Of a DNA stretch of 64,000 nucleotides, positions 17,187-25,419 are shown in pieces (within the stretch, counting starts at the first letter, position 1; each line of letters opens with the position of its first letter). Source of the DNA: Agathobaculum sp. NTUH-O15-33 (lineage in GTDB: Bacteria > Bacillota > Clostridia > Oscillospirales > Butyricicoccaceae); the NCBI RefSeq assembly GCF_033193315.1, contig NZ_CP136187.1:1054001-1118000 (forward strand). Direction: 5' to 3'. The notes under the pieces are model-generated. The model saw only the letters and a list, made by a program, of their open reading frames with translations, did not search any database and was not told the origin of the DNA. The position numbers and the translations under genes are program-made.

Positions 17187-18272
17187 ATGAAAAAGTTACT
17201 TGCTATTCTGCTGAGCAGCGCCATGATGGTTTCGGTTCTTACCGGTTGCGGCGGCCAGACGGAACCGGGCGGAGGGGATACGCCTGCCGATAGCGGCGCG
17301 CAGACGTCCGCTCCTGCGGACGCCATGGTGTTCAGCTTTAATATGCCCCCTGCGTCGGGTGCGCCTCCGTATGATTGCGCGGTGAGCTTCCTCGCTGAAG
17401 AAGCGCTCAAACGCACGGACGGTAAGTATACGTTTGAAGTCTACGGCGGTTCGTCTCTTTCGGGCAACGATATGATCACCGGCATGCAGATGACGCAGGC
17501 CGGCGCGATCGACTGCATGATTTTGACCGGCATTACCTTCTCCAACGTTGTTTACGAAACCGCCTCGCTGTCGCTGCCGTTTATGTGGAACGACATGGAG
17601 ACGGTATATGAAACGCTCAACATCGGAACGCCGGTTGCCGACCGGCTGTCGGATATCCTTGAGGAAAACGGCCTGACGCTGCTTGGCTTCCCGGCCATTG
17701 GCTTTCGCGACATTACGAACAGCAAGCACGAAGTACGCATGCCGGAGGATTTAAACGGTCTGAAGATGCGTGTGCAGAGCAACGATATGGTCTATGAATT
17801 GTGGCAGGGCTTCGGCGCCAACACCGCCTATGTGGACAACAGCGAAACATATACCTCGCTGCAGAACGGTACGATCGACGGTCAGGAAAACGCACTCGTA
17901 CTCAATAACATCCCGAATAAGATCTATGAGGTCAATAAGTTCTACACCGAGATCAATATGTGCGAAGATCCGTTTATCATGGTCATGAACTCCGAAAAGT
18001 GGAACAGTATTCCTGCCGAGGATCAGAAGATTCTGCGCGAGGTGATTGCGGATTATGTGGAAGAGACCCGCAAGATGAACGATGAAAAGTACGAAGAGGC
18101 GCTGCAGGTGCTGGCCGAAAATAACGTGCAGGTCACCTCGCTGACCGAGGATGAGATCGCGATCTGGCGCGAAAAGTCCGAGACGGTCACGAATAAGTAT
18201 GCGGCTATGCTCGATCAGGAGCTGATCTCGCTCATTTACGAGGCAAACGGCCGCACCTATCAGCCCGGCTGA
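17187..18272 (+). CDS. dctP: TRAP transporter solute-binding lipoprotein
   Basis: 361 residues. A lipoprotein signal (LLAILLSSAMMVSVLTGC) precedes an acidic, Gly-rich linker. GFRDITNSKHEVRMPEDLNG is the conserved segment with the arginine that binds the substrate carboxylate in DctP proteins. It captures an organic acid outside the membrane and delivers it to the next two gene products. This supports a carboxylate as the operon substrate. Confidence 0.95.
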   Translation: MKKLLAILLSSAMMVSVLTGCGGQTEPGGGDTPADSGAQTSAPADAMVFSFNMPPASGAPPYDCAVSFLAEEALKRTDGKYTFEVYGGSSLSGNDMITGMQMTQAGAIDCMILTGITFSNVVYETASLSLPFMWNDMETVYETLNIGTPVADRLSDILEENGLTLLGFPAIGFRDITNSKHEVRMPEDLNGLKMRVQSNDMVYELWQGFGANTAYVDNSETYTSLQNGTIDGQENALVLNNIPNKIYEVNKFYTEINMCEDPFIMVMNSEKWNSIPAEDQKILREVIADYVEETRKMNDEKYEEALQVLAENNVQVTSLTEDEIAIWREKSETVTNKYAAMLDQELISLIYEANGRTYQPG

Positions 18273-18316
18273 CGGCGGCGTAAGAATCAATCGGAATTCA
18301 AAAAGGAGGTGCGGCT

Positions 18317-18823
18317 GTGAACGATAAGAAGGACAAGAAGACCCGATACATGCCGGAAGAGGTCACGATGTCCGTTATATTCGCGTTCCTGCTGTTTTTT
18401 GGCGGCATCAACGTGGTACTGCGATACTTTTTCAACACGCAGATTCCCTATGTCAACGACATGATGGTAGACGTTTTCGTCTGGCTGTGTCTGATCGGCT
18501 TGCCGGTCGCCTGCTACCGTGGCGCAAACATGAGTTTTACGCTGCTCTACGATTCGATCAGCCCGAAATGGCAGATCGCTTTTACGGTATTCAACTATCT
18601 TTTGGGTATCGCGCTGTTTGCCTTTATTGGCTATTGCGGAACAGTATCCATGCTTACGCAGTTTTCTTTCGGCTATAAAACAGCCGTACCGTTTATTCCA
18701 AAGTGGGTCTGGTCGACCGGGTTCCCGATCGGCTGCGGCCTGTATATCATTCGCAGCGCGCAGTGTCTGTGGAAAGCCGTGCAGGAACACCGTAAGAGTG
18801 CGAAAAAGGAGGCGAGCGAATGA
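18317..18823 (+). CDS. dctQ: TRAP transporter small permease
   Basis: 168 residues with four hydrophobic helices and the typical NxxLRYFFN segment near residue 36. GTG start after AAAAGGAGGTG. The 3' end overlaps the large permease in ATGA. Acts with DctP and DctM in sodium-driven uptake. Confidence 0.93.
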   Translation: MNDKKDKKTRYMPEEVTMSVIFAFLLFFGGINVVLRYFFNTQIPYVNDMMVDVFVWLCLIGLPVACYRGANMSFTLLYDSISPKWQIAFTVFNYLLGIALFAFIGYCGTVSMLTQFSFGYKTAVPFIPKWVWSTGFPIGCGLYIIRSAQCLWKAVQEHRKSAKKEASE

Positions 18824-20124
18824 GTCAGGGATTGATCATTGGTATCTGCATGCTGGGTGTGTTTTTTGCACTGGTATTTGTCAATTCGCCAATCGGTATC
18901 GCGCTTGGCGCTTCGACCGTCATCACGCTGCTTGCGTTTGGCTTGAAAATCGATGTGTTTGCCAACATCATGTATACCGGCCTTGCCAAGTATTCGCTGC
19001 TGTCGATTCCTTTCTTCATTTTGGCGGGCGTAGTGATGGAGCGTACCGGCATATCCACGCGTATCGTGAATTTTGTCAAACTGATCGTTGGTCCGATACC
19101 GGGCGGATTGGCGATCGCCTCGCTGCTGGTCGCATTGTTCTGGGGCGCGGTATCCGGTTCGGGCGTAGCCACGGTCGCCGCGCTGGGCGTCGTGCTGATC
19201 CCAGCCATGATCGACGCGGGCTATGACCGCGGTTTTGCGGCCTCGGTGTTGGCCGCAGCCGGCGGTCTGTCCCTGCTAATCCCGCCGAGCGTCACATTTA
19301 TTCTGTACGGCACGTTGGCGAACGTATCGGTGGGCGGGCTGTTTCTGGCGGGCGTGCTGCCCGGGCTGCTCATTACCGGCTGCTGGGCGATCTACATCTT
19401 TGTGTACAGCAAAAAGCGCAAATACCGCGGCATCGGCCGGTTTGGTACGCGCGCAGAAATATGGAAGGCTTTTAAAGAGGCGTTCTGGGGGCTGCTTACC
19501 CCGGTGATCATTCTGGGCGGAATTTACAGCGGCATATTCACGCCGACGGAAGCCGCGATCGTGGCGGTTTGGTATGCCATTATCATCGGCCTGTTTGTGT
19601 ACAAGAGCTTCCGCTTTCAGGATCTGCCGAATATTTTCTGCAGCGCGGGTATCACCTCGGCCTCGATCTTGCTCATCATGTCCAACGCGGCCGTTTTCGC
19701 TTACGTGCTGACCGGCCACGGCGTCGCCTCCTCGTTCAGCAAGCTCATGCTGTCGGTGTCGAGCACGCCGCAGATCGTCATCGCGCTGATGCTGCTTGTC
19801 GTTATCATCATGGGCTTCTTTCTCGATGGTAATTCGATCATGTACATCTGCGTCCCGCTCTTCCTGCCGGTCGTCAAGGCTTTTGGCTACAGCTATATGT
19901 GGCTGGGCGTTATCCTGTCGGCAGGGGTTGTGGTCGGCCTGATCACACCGCCCGTCGCCCCGAACATCTACCCGGCGGCGCGGATCGCGGGCATCAGTAT
20001 GGTCCAAATTGCAAAATCTATTACACCGTTCATTATTTTCGCGGTGATCGGCTGTTACGTTTTGCTGTTTCTTCCCGAAATATCGCTTTTCCTGCCGAGG
20101 CTTCTCGGATATAACGTCGGCTAA
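18820..20124 (+). CDS. dctM: TRAP transporter large permease
   Basis: 434 residues, about 12 membrane segments. FFILAGVVMERTGIS, LFWGAVSGSGVATVAALG and GGLSLLIPPSVTFILYG are hallmark DctM/SiaM stretches. It is the transport channel of the tripartite system and the last gene of the operon, followed directly by a strong terminator. Confidence 0.95.
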   Translation: MSQGLIIGICMLGVFFALVFVNSPIGIALGASTVITLLAFGLKIDVFANIMYTGLAKYSLLSIPFFILAGVVMERTGISTRIVNFVKLIVGPIPGGLAIASLLVALFWGAVSGSGVATVAALGVVLIPAMIDAGYDRGFAASVLAAAGGLSLLIPPSVTFILYGTLANVSVGGLFLAGVLPGLLITGCWAIYIFVYSKKRKYRGIGRFGTRAEIWKAFKEAFWGLLTPVIILGGIYSGIFTPTEAAIVAVWYAIIIGLFVYKSFRFQDLPNIFCSAGITSASILLIMSNAAVFAYVLTGHGVASSFSKLMLSVSSTPQIVIALMLLVVIIMGFFLDGNSIMYICVPLFLPVVKAFGYSYMWLGVILSAGVVVGLITPPVAPNIYPAARIAGISMVQIAKSITPFIIFAVIGCYVLLFLPEISLFLPRLLGYNVG

Positions 20125-20135
20125 ATCGAATAAAA

Positions 20136-20186
20136 CCCGGCGCAGGGAACAGTTCCGACAAACTGCCCCTGCGCCGGGTCTTTTTT
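20136..20186 (+). terminator. terminator of the catabolic operon
   Basis: A 12-base perfect stem (CCCGGCGCAGGG / CCCTGCGCCGGG) is followed by CTTTTTT, 12 bp after the dctM stop. The 200 bp from here to the spore gene hold only this and the opposing terminator. Confidence 0.9.
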
Positions 20187-20254
20187 GCGGTGTGGCGCCG
20201 CCAAAGCAGAAAACGCGGTAAGAGGGTCACAAGGTGCGCTGCACGTATAAAAAA

Positions 20255-20299
20255 TTGAAAAACGCCCCGCCCCTGCGCGAACGGCGCAAGGACGGGGCG
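20255..20299 (-). terminator. terminator of cotJC
   Basis: On the minus strand a long GC-rich stem (CGCCCCGTCC... / ...GGGGCGGGGCG) ends in TTTTTC, 28 bp after the cotJC stop. Confidence 0.8.
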
Positions 20300-20326
20300 A
20301 AAACAGTATCAATTAGGGCTGCAACC

Positions 20327-20827
20327 CTATTTCTTCATATTAGAGGGCGGCTGCATTTCGGGCGGGACTAGGTCGCCGCCGTCCATGCGGGGCTGCGGCG
20401 GCGTCCACGGTTTTTCAGGGGGACGAACGTCGAAAGCCGGATTGAACGCATAATAGTTTTTCGCATCCAAATTATCTTGAACGACTCTGAGTGCGTCGCC
20501 AAACCGCTGGAAATGCACGACTTCACGCGCGCGCAGGAACTTGAGCGGCTCGCGCACATCGGGGTCGTCGATCAGGCGCAGCAGGTTGTCGTACGTCGTT
20601 CTGGCTTTGGATTCCGCCGCCAGATCTTCAAACAAATCGGTCAGCGGATCGCCCTTGGACTGGAACGTCATGGCGCTCCACGGCGTGCCCGATGCGAACT
20701 GCGGGTAAATGCCGGTGGTATGGTCGACAAAGTAGGCGTCGAAGCCGCCTTCCTTGATCTGCTCAGGCGTCAGGTTGCGCGTCAGCTGGTAAACGATCGC
20801 CGCAATCATTTCGAGATGCGCCAGCTC
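20327..20827 (-). pseudogene. cotJC: cotJC, 3' part (spore-coat manganese catalase), interrupted by prophage
   Basis: Encodes the C-terminal three quarters of a CotJC-type protein: ELAHLEMIAAIVYQLTRN carries the ExxH metal motif of manganese catalases, and AREVVHFQRFGDAL the second ligand helix. CotJC is made in the mother cell and becomes part of the spore coat. There is no start codon of its own; the first internal ATG gives residues from MIAAI. The upstream side is joined to prophage DNA at about 20826, inside the codons for GTEELAH. The missing upstream codons are found at 52263-52370 (ending GTE-E) and, by inference, beyond the window. Confidence 0.92.
20826..20827. other. left attachment site of prophage 1
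   Basis: Chromosomal cotJC sequence (…GCGCCAGC-TC) changes here to prophage sequence. At the other end TC-TTCGG resumes the gene. Choosing TC (GA on the coding strand) as the central dinucleotide recombines to ACC-GAA-GAG-CTG-GCG-CAT, in frame and encoding the conserved TEELAH. Other short shared words give a frameshift. Confidence 0.7.
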
Positions 20828-20842
20828 GTTAGCACATGGATG

Positions 20843-22408
20843 TTATCGGTGTGGACATGAAGAAGGGAATTTCGGGTAGAGGGTAAGGCGTAGATCGCTT
20901 TCGGAGCTGTGGCGAAGGTTGGTTGATTTATGGTATTCCACCTTTTCGAGGACGGAGGATAGAAGTTCGTTTTTCTTTTGCGCGGATTCTGTAAGTTTGT
21001 AGATATCTAAAACGTGTTGAATGCGGGGAACAAGATCACTTTTTGACGCTTCTTGAAGTTCGATCGTTTTGAGCTGGTTTTGCGTGGCCGAAATGTTTTT
21101 AGAAAGGGTTTCGCGTTGGGTGCTTAGCGTCTGCTGGCGCTCGATGAAAACGGCGGTGGAATAAACGGCTTGCTCAAGCAGGGTATAAAGCCGATCCTGT
21201 TGTTGCTCAAGCTGGGTTTGCTCGACAAGCAGCGCGTCGAGCGTATCACGAACAACATGCAATTCACTGCTTACGTGCGCGGCCGGAGAAAGAGCTAGAT
21301 TGGCTTGATAGTCTTTCAGCCAGTCCTCAAGATATTTCAAAACAAGATTTTCTATGTAGGCAAGCGGCGAAGAAACAGTTTCGCAACCGGGTTGCGGGCA
21401 GAGCAAGCCATCTGGATAGCCGTTAGTATAGGGGCGGCGCTGCATGGCACGGCCACAGCAACCACAAATGATGAGACCGGACAGCGGATTTTTGAAGGAT
21501 TTTTTGCCGGGGATGGGGCGGTTCGGCATTTCGGTAAAGTTCTGCTGCGCGAGGTCAAATACATCTTGAGATATAAGCGGCTCATGCAGCCCCTTACACA
21601 TTTCATAGTTTTCAGCCCACGGACGGCTTTTGATAATTTCACCATGCACCATTTGTTTGACACAGGCGCGGCGACCCCAAATAATGAAACCTTCGTACAC
21701 CGGATTTTTCAAAATGCGGGAAACTGTTGAGATCGTCCACTCGCCGCCTTTAGCGGTTGGAATTTGCAGATCGTTGAGCTTATGCGCGATAGCTGTACAG
21801 CTCAAGTGATTATTCTGATCGGTGAACCAAGCATAAATCAGACGTACAATTTCGGCCTGTTCGGGATGCGGAACGAGAATCCAGCCCTTTTCATTTTTAA
21901 GCTTTTCGCGGGTATAGCCATAAGGGCAGACGTTGCCCGGATATTTCCCTTCACGAATGGAGGACACACGGCCGGTTTGCAAACGGCGGTTGATGGTTTT
22001 ATATTCGCGGCGGCTCATAAACAAACCAAACTCAAAGTATTCTTGGTCAAATTCGTTCATGGGGTCATAGGTCTTGAGCGGCGTTATAATTTGTGTGTTG
22101 GAGTACATGAACGATTTTTGCACACGGCCTTGATCGGATGTGTCGCCGCGCGCAAGGCGCTCCACTTCGACGACAAGCACGCCGTCCCACAGGCCGGCAT
22201 CCACTTCATCAAGAAGCTGCTGCATGACGGGGCGGGCGGCAATCGTTTCGCCGGATACCATTTCACGATAGATTTTTGTTAGAGAAATCCGTTTTTGCTT
22301 GGCAAGATTCAGTAATATTTTTTCGTGCCGTGCAAAGGTTTCGCCTTCTCCATGTGTTTCGGCTTCCTGATCGGCGCGGGATTTGCGAATATAGGCACAG
22401 TATGGCAT
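20843..22408 (-). CDS. large serine integrase of prophage 1
   Basis: 521 residues. The N-terminal resolvase domain has the nucleophile serine in YIRKSRADQE (Ser10) and ends in a long helix. The recombinase domain spans about 165-270 (GNVCPYGYTR ... ILKNPVYEGF), the zinc ribbon is CGCCGRAM ... CPQPGC near 325-350, and a coiled coil of about 390-470 is rich in Gln/Leu. Large serine integrases insert and, with a directionality factor, excise phage DNA. The stop codon lies only 16 bp from the cotJC junction. The placement mirrors the recombinases of developmentally excised elements. Confidence 0.95.
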   Translation of the reverse strand: MPYCAYIRKSRADQEAETHGEGETFARHEKILLNLAKQKRISLTKIYREMVSGETIAARPVMQQLLDEVDAGLWDGVLVVEVERLARGDTSDQGRVQKSFMYSNTQIITPLKTYDPMNEFDQEYFEFGLFMSRREYKTINRRLQTGRVSSIREGKYPGNVCPYGYTREKLKNEKGWILVPHPEQAEIVRLIYAWFTDQNNHLSCTAIAHKLNDLQIPTAKGGEWTISTVSRILKNPVYEGFIIWGRRACVKQMVHGEIIKSRPWAENYEMCKGLHEPLISQDVFDLAQQNFTEMPNRPIPGKKSFKNPLSGLIICGCCGRAMQRRPYTNGYPDGLLCPQPGCETVSSPLAYIENLVLKYLEDWLKDYQANLALSPAAHVSSELHVVRDTLDALLVEQTQLEQQQDRLYTLLEQAVYSTAVFIERQQTLSTQRETLSKNISATQNQLKTIELQEASKSDLVPRIQHVLDIYKLTESAQKKNELLSSVLEKVEYHKSTNLRHSSESDLRLTLYPKFPSSCPHR

Positions 22409-22429
22409 AAAACCACTTTCCTTTCCATT

Positions 22430-22459
22430 TAGTCTATGCTATTATGAAAGGGCATAGTT
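22430..22459 (-). promoter_or_regulatory. candidate sigma-K/sigma-E-type promoter of the integrase gene
   Basis: On the minus strand CATAGACTA matches the mother-cell sigma-K -10 pattern CATAnnnTA. AACT lies 17 bp upstream, near the mACm -35 position. A CATACAnT-like sigma-E reading is also possible. No good sigma-A pair with TTGACA spacing is seen. A GGGCA-TAGT-TGCCC inverted repeat (22450-22463) overlaps the -35 side and could bind a repressor. The match is short, so it is suggestive only. Confidence 0.4.
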
Positions 22460-22493
22460 GCCCTATCTCTGACAGGTGAGGTATTGTGCGCTG

Positions 22494-22521
22494 GCCGCTC
22501 GGTGGTAGGACACCGAGCGGC
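22494..22521. terminator. hairpin between integrase and lipoprotein genes
   Basis: A perfect 11-base stem (GCCGCTCGGTG / CACCGAGCGGC) with a six-base loop, followed by TTTAAT on the plus strand. The loop side GGTGGTAG...CACCG recurs in two further hairpins at about 23058 and 23891. Confidence 0.6.
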
Positions 22522-22541
22522 TTTAATATTCTTGTGAACCT

Positions 22542-22994
22542 TTAACGCATATTGCAATGCTCGCATGGACTATACCCAAGGTATTGGCAGTATTCAACGT
22601 TGTGTGCAAACCATTCGGTTTCCATGTTGAAATAGGAACAGTCGAAACGGTGATACCTGTTTCCCTCATTGGTGATGAAACCAATGTTGTCGGAAAGGAA
22701 CAGCATGTCCTGTTCTGCGTTATATAGGTCGATACCCCTATCCGATTCGGCAAAGATATATCCGTAAGTATCAATTAATTCGCTTTGATGATCCATAATC
22801 CATTCGTGGGCAATTTCACCTGCCAATTCATCGGAAATATCATCTACAGATAAGTCGTGAGAAGCATTATAGGCGCCTTCGCTGTAACCTGTGTCATAGC
22901 CTTCGTCGTATTTATCTTGCAGAGTTTGCGAAGAGCTACAAGCAGAGCAGAAGCAAAGCACAAGACAAAGTGCGGGAATAATTGCTTTTCGCAT
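22542..22994 (-). CDS. small secreted lipoprotein with an H-C-C-C metal-binding tail
   Basis: 150 residues from the ATG at 22994 (AGGAGGG upstream). A signal peptide ends in the lipobox FCSAC, then come an acidic middle part and a tail NRYHRFDCSYF ... YLGYSPCEHC. The tail resembles the small Ada-like zinc motif found at the C-terminus of many secreted clostridial proteins. It lies in the lysogeny region, where cargo genes for the host are common. Function not known. Confidence 0.75.
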   Translation of the reverse strand: MRKAIIPALCLVLCFCSACSSSQTLQDKYDEGYDTGYSEGAYNASHDLSVDDISDELAGEIAHEWIMDHQSELIDTYGYIFAESDRGIDLYNAEQDMLFLSDNIGFITNEGNRYHRFDCSYFNMETEWFAHNVEYCQYLGYSPCEHCNMR

Positions 22995-23087
22995 TGTGAA
23001 AACCCTCCTAATTATGGTCGAATAATTAGAAGGACATGCAAGGCGTTCTTGGATTGGCCCGTTCCGGTGGTAGCGCACGGGGACGGT
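22992..23087. repeat. leader duplication, copy A
   Basis: About 95 bp upstream of the lipoprotein gene, covering the ribosome site, a TTAGAAGGACNTGCAAGGCG segment and a hairpin-like GCCCGTTCCGGTGGTAGCG block, closely matching copy B at 23826-23922. On the minus strand it includes a TTGCAT -35-like box. The hairpin is degraded here compared with copy B. Confidence 0.8.
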
Positions 23088-23096
23088 TTTATGTAC

Positions 23097-23828
23097 TTAT
23101 GACCAGAACTCGCTGTGCACGTTGTCGATTGAATGTGTAATATCATAATAAGCAGATCTTACAGCTGTTAGGGCATCGAGAAAATCATACGCATAAGAAA
23201 TATCATTGGTCGTATGGTATGACGTAAACGCAGAAAGAGCGCTTCCGTAAGTGTTAAAGTTGCTTTCAAGCGCATACATTATAACTTCCAGATCTTCGTA
23301 ATAATAAGATGTTTTATCGGACGAATTATAAACCTGCTTTGCTAACTCTGTTTTGATTTGGGAAAGCAAAGTGTAATTTTTAGTGCTTGAATCAATATTT
23401 GTTTGGGTAACGGAAGAATTCAACAAAAGCGTGTCCAACAGAAGCGTATCCGTGTAAATATGAGTGTTAAGGTCTACGCAGGAATCCAACAATTTGAGCG
23501 TGTACATGTTCCGGTTGTAAATGTCGTCCATAACATCAGAAGAAGCGGAAGACTGCGAAGAGATTTTCGCGGTTTTGGTGCTGGAATCGTAAGATATGTT
23601 CGCCCCCATTTGATCGCCTACCGCACGTATGGGAACGTAGGTGGTGCCCTGATACGTAAAGGGGAGAACTGTATTGCCATTCACATCGGTAAGTTTAGGG
23701 GATTGCCCGTTAATGCTCAAGTTGACATCATACGAAACATCAATGGTTTTTTGGTACTGATTTGCCGCATAAGCTCCAACTGTGAAAAAGGAGAACATCA
23801 AGAGTAACGCCATTAATCTTTTTTTCAT
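23097..23828 (-). CDS. secreted protein with copper-amine-oxidase-N-like (stalk) domain
   Basis: 243 residues. A signal peptide ends at AYAANQ. Residues 30-90 (SINGQSPKLTDVNGNTVLPF, TYVPIRAVGDQMGANISYD) form the repeated beta domain called copper amine oxidase N, common on Firmicutes cell-surface proteins. The remainder is Ser/Asp-rich and helical with no recognised family. It shares its leader with the neighbouring lipoprotein gene, so both are probably lysogenic cargo. Confidence 0.8.
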   Translation of the reverse strand: MKKRLMALLLMFSFFTVGAYAANQYQKTIDVSYDVNLSINGQSPKLTDVNGNTVLPFTYQGTTYVPIRAVGDQMGANISYDSSTKTAKISSQSSASSDVMDDIYNRNMYTLKLLDSCVDLNTHIYTDTLLLDTLLLNSSVTQTNIDSSTKNYTLLSQIKTELAKQVYNSSDKTSYYYEDLEVIMYALESNFNTYGSALSAFTSYHTTNDISYAYDFLDALTAVRSAYYDITHSIDNVHSEFWS

Positions 23829-23930
23829 TGTAAAACCCTCCTAAAAATAGTAGAATAAATTAGAAGGACGTGCAAGGCGTTCTTAGTTTGGCCCGTTCCG
23901 GTGGTAGCGCACCGGGGCGGGCTTTTTTTA
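23826..23930. repeat. leader duplication, copy B, with promoter and terminator hairpin
   Basis: Second copy of the leader. On the minus strand TTGCAC, 17 bp, TACTAT forms a sigma-A promoter for the stalk-domain gene. On the plus strand GCCCGTTCCGGTG / CACCGGGGCGGGC followed by T7 forms an intrinsic terminator. Confidence 0.75.
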
Positions 23931-23941
23931 TTGGTAAAATT

Positions 23942-23971
23942 TTGGCAATGAGATTATAGTCTATATATAAT
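23942..23971 (+). promoter_or_regulatory. promoter of the ImmA-like gene
   Basis: -35 TTGGCA, 18-bp spacer, -10 TATAAT, 24 bp upstream of the ATG. Confidence 0.6.
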
Positions 23972-23994
23972 ACAATACCATTTGAGGTGATTGT

Positions 23995-24627
23995 ATGAAA
24001 TATAGGATATATCAGGAGAGCCGCAACGCGGCATGGGATTTGCTGATAAAAGAGCAGGTTCGCACCCTGCCGGTACAGGTAGGGGCGATTTGCCGCCATA
24101 TGGGGTTTGCGGTATTTTCGTATGCGGTTGGAAAAAATTTAATCGCGTATTATGGATTAGCGAACCACGCGCGGCGAACGGATGGCTTTACCGTGCGTGC
24201 GGGCGACGATATCACAATATTTTACGACCAAACGAAACCGGACGGGCGAAACCGCTTCACGATCGCGCACGAGCTGGGGCACATCGTACTAGGGCATTTA
24301 GGCAACCGGCAAGTAACCGCGATAAACCGGGAGCAAGCGCCGGGCGACGACCCACGCGAAACGGCGGCAAATATATTTGCCGCGCGGCTATTGGCCCCAT
24401 CGTGCGTTTTATGGGGCATGCATGTGCAAACGGCGGAAGAAATCGCAAATGTTTGCCATATTTCGCACCATGCAGCAGAAATACGGGCAAAGCGGATGCA
24501 GCTTCTATATGCACGGGAGCACCAATTTTTACAGACGCGGGGGAAAAGCTGCTTTTTGCAACACCCCAAAGAACGCCGGGTTTACGAACAATTCCGCGCG
24601 TACATAGAGCATTACAAATCGGGTTGA
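23995..24627 (+). CDS. ImmA/IrrE-type metallopeptidase
   Basis: 210 residues with the zinc motif TIAHELGHIVLGHL (HExxH) near residue 99 and a downstream glutamate (ETAANIFAARLLAP). In ICEBs1 and related phages ImmA cleaves the immunity repressor to trigger induction. It is convergent with the repressor gene and overlaps its 3' end by 16 bp, which supports the pairing. An upstream GAGGTGATT ribosome site fixes the start. Confidence 0.9.
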   Translation: MKYRIYQESRNAAWDLLIKEQVRTLPVQVGAICRHMGFAVFSYAVGKNLIAYYGLANHARRTDGFTVRAGDDITIFYDQTKPDGRNRFTIAHELGHIVLGHLGNRQVTAINREQAPGDDPRETAANIFAARLLAPSCVLWGMHVQTAEEIANVCHISHHAAEIRAKRMQLLYAREHQFLQTRGKSCFLQHPKERRVYEQFRAYIEHYKSG

Positions 24628-25106
24628 TCGATATCGGATTTTAGCAGGCGTTCGCGCTCAAGGTGCGCGGCGGCTGCTTCTTCTTTGGACAGATCAGCGA
24701 CAGCCTCACCACCCCGGCGCGACACGGCGCGAAGCGGTATGGGCTGGGAATCGCCTATGTTCTGCGCAAAATTCAGCAAAAACTCTTTAAAAACTTTTTT
24801 GGACTGGGCGGGTAATGCAAGATACCCGGCCAGTATTTTTTTGTCCAGATCATCAAGTGCGTACTCATGCGCCAATTCATCAATCAATGTATCATCCGTT
24901 TGCACGAACATTTCACCATTGCCGGTGCGAAGCCATTCTTCATTGACGTTAAACTCACGGCAGATTGACACTATTACCGCATCGGATGGTGTTCTTAATC
25001 CGGATTCATAATTCGTTATGGTATTTCCTTTTACGCCAATTTGTGCCCCGAAATCAGTTTGAGTCATCTTATGTGCTTTGCGGATAAGCTTTATTCGCTC
25101 GTTCAA
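24612..25106 (-). CDS. XRE-family lysogeny repressor of prophage 1
   Basis: 164 residues. A helix-turn-helix at 1-60 (MTQTDFGAQIGVKGNTITNYESG) is followed by a helical C-terminal region without a LexA-type protease, fitting control by the neighbouring ImmA peptidase. The start is a TTG after AGGAGGTG. It is predicted to bind the ACTCTC-type half sites in the divergent promoter region. Confidence 0.85.
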   Translation of the reverse strand: MNERIKLIRKAHKMTQTDFGAQIGVKGNTITNYESGLRTPSDAVIVSICREFNVNEEWLRTGNGEMFVQTDDTLIDELAHEYALDDLDKKILAGYLALPAQSKKVFKEFLLNFAQNIGDSQPIPLRAVSRRGGEAVADLSKEEAAAAHLERERLLKSDIDQPDL

Positions 25107-25132
25107 AACATTTCACCTCCTATCTTGCCTGC

Positions 25133-25161
25133 ATTATATCGCAAAAAACTCTCATAGTCAA
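25133..25161 (-). promoter_or_regulatory. repressor promoter of prophage 1
   Basis: On the minus strand TTGACT, 17 bp, TATAAT. The spacer includes an ATGAGAG half site matching the operator of the opposing promoter. Confidence 0.8.
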
Positions 25162-25181
25162 TATTAATTTCAAGAAAGGCA

Positions 25182-25224
25182 TTGACAAAACTCTCGTTGA
25201 GAATTATAATACTTTCAACGAGAG
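25182..25224 (+). promoter_or_regulatory. early promoter of prophage 1 with operator dyad
   Basis: A consensus promoter TTGACA, 17 bp, TATAAT, with an overlapping perfect 10-base inverted repeat CTCTCGTTGA / TCAACGAGAG centred on the -10 box. The half site recurs in the repressor promoter, so one protein probably controls both directions. Confidence 0.85.
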
Positions 25225-25254
25225 GAAAATAAAATGATATGGTAGGTGAAAAGA

Positions 25255-25419
25255 ATGAAACTAACTTTAGATGGAGCCGACAACGAAATGGGGCATATCT
25301 CCATAGAAACGAAAGATATGCCCCAAGGGTTCTTACACCAGATGCAACCGCTATATGACGGCGGAAAATTGTATGGGTTTGTTATTCAATTTTGTCTGAT
25401 GGATAAAGAGGAGGATTAA
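25255..25419 (+). CDS. small early phage protein, 54 residues
   Basis: First gene after the early promoter, with GGTAGGTG ahead of the ATG. Mixed charged sequence (GHISIETKDMPQGFLHQM) with no recognised family. Its 3' end overlaps the opposite-strand gene that follows by about 38 bp. Confidence 0.55.
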   Translation: MKLTLDGADNEMGHISIETKDMPQGFLHQMQPLYDGGKLYGFVIQFCLMDKEED

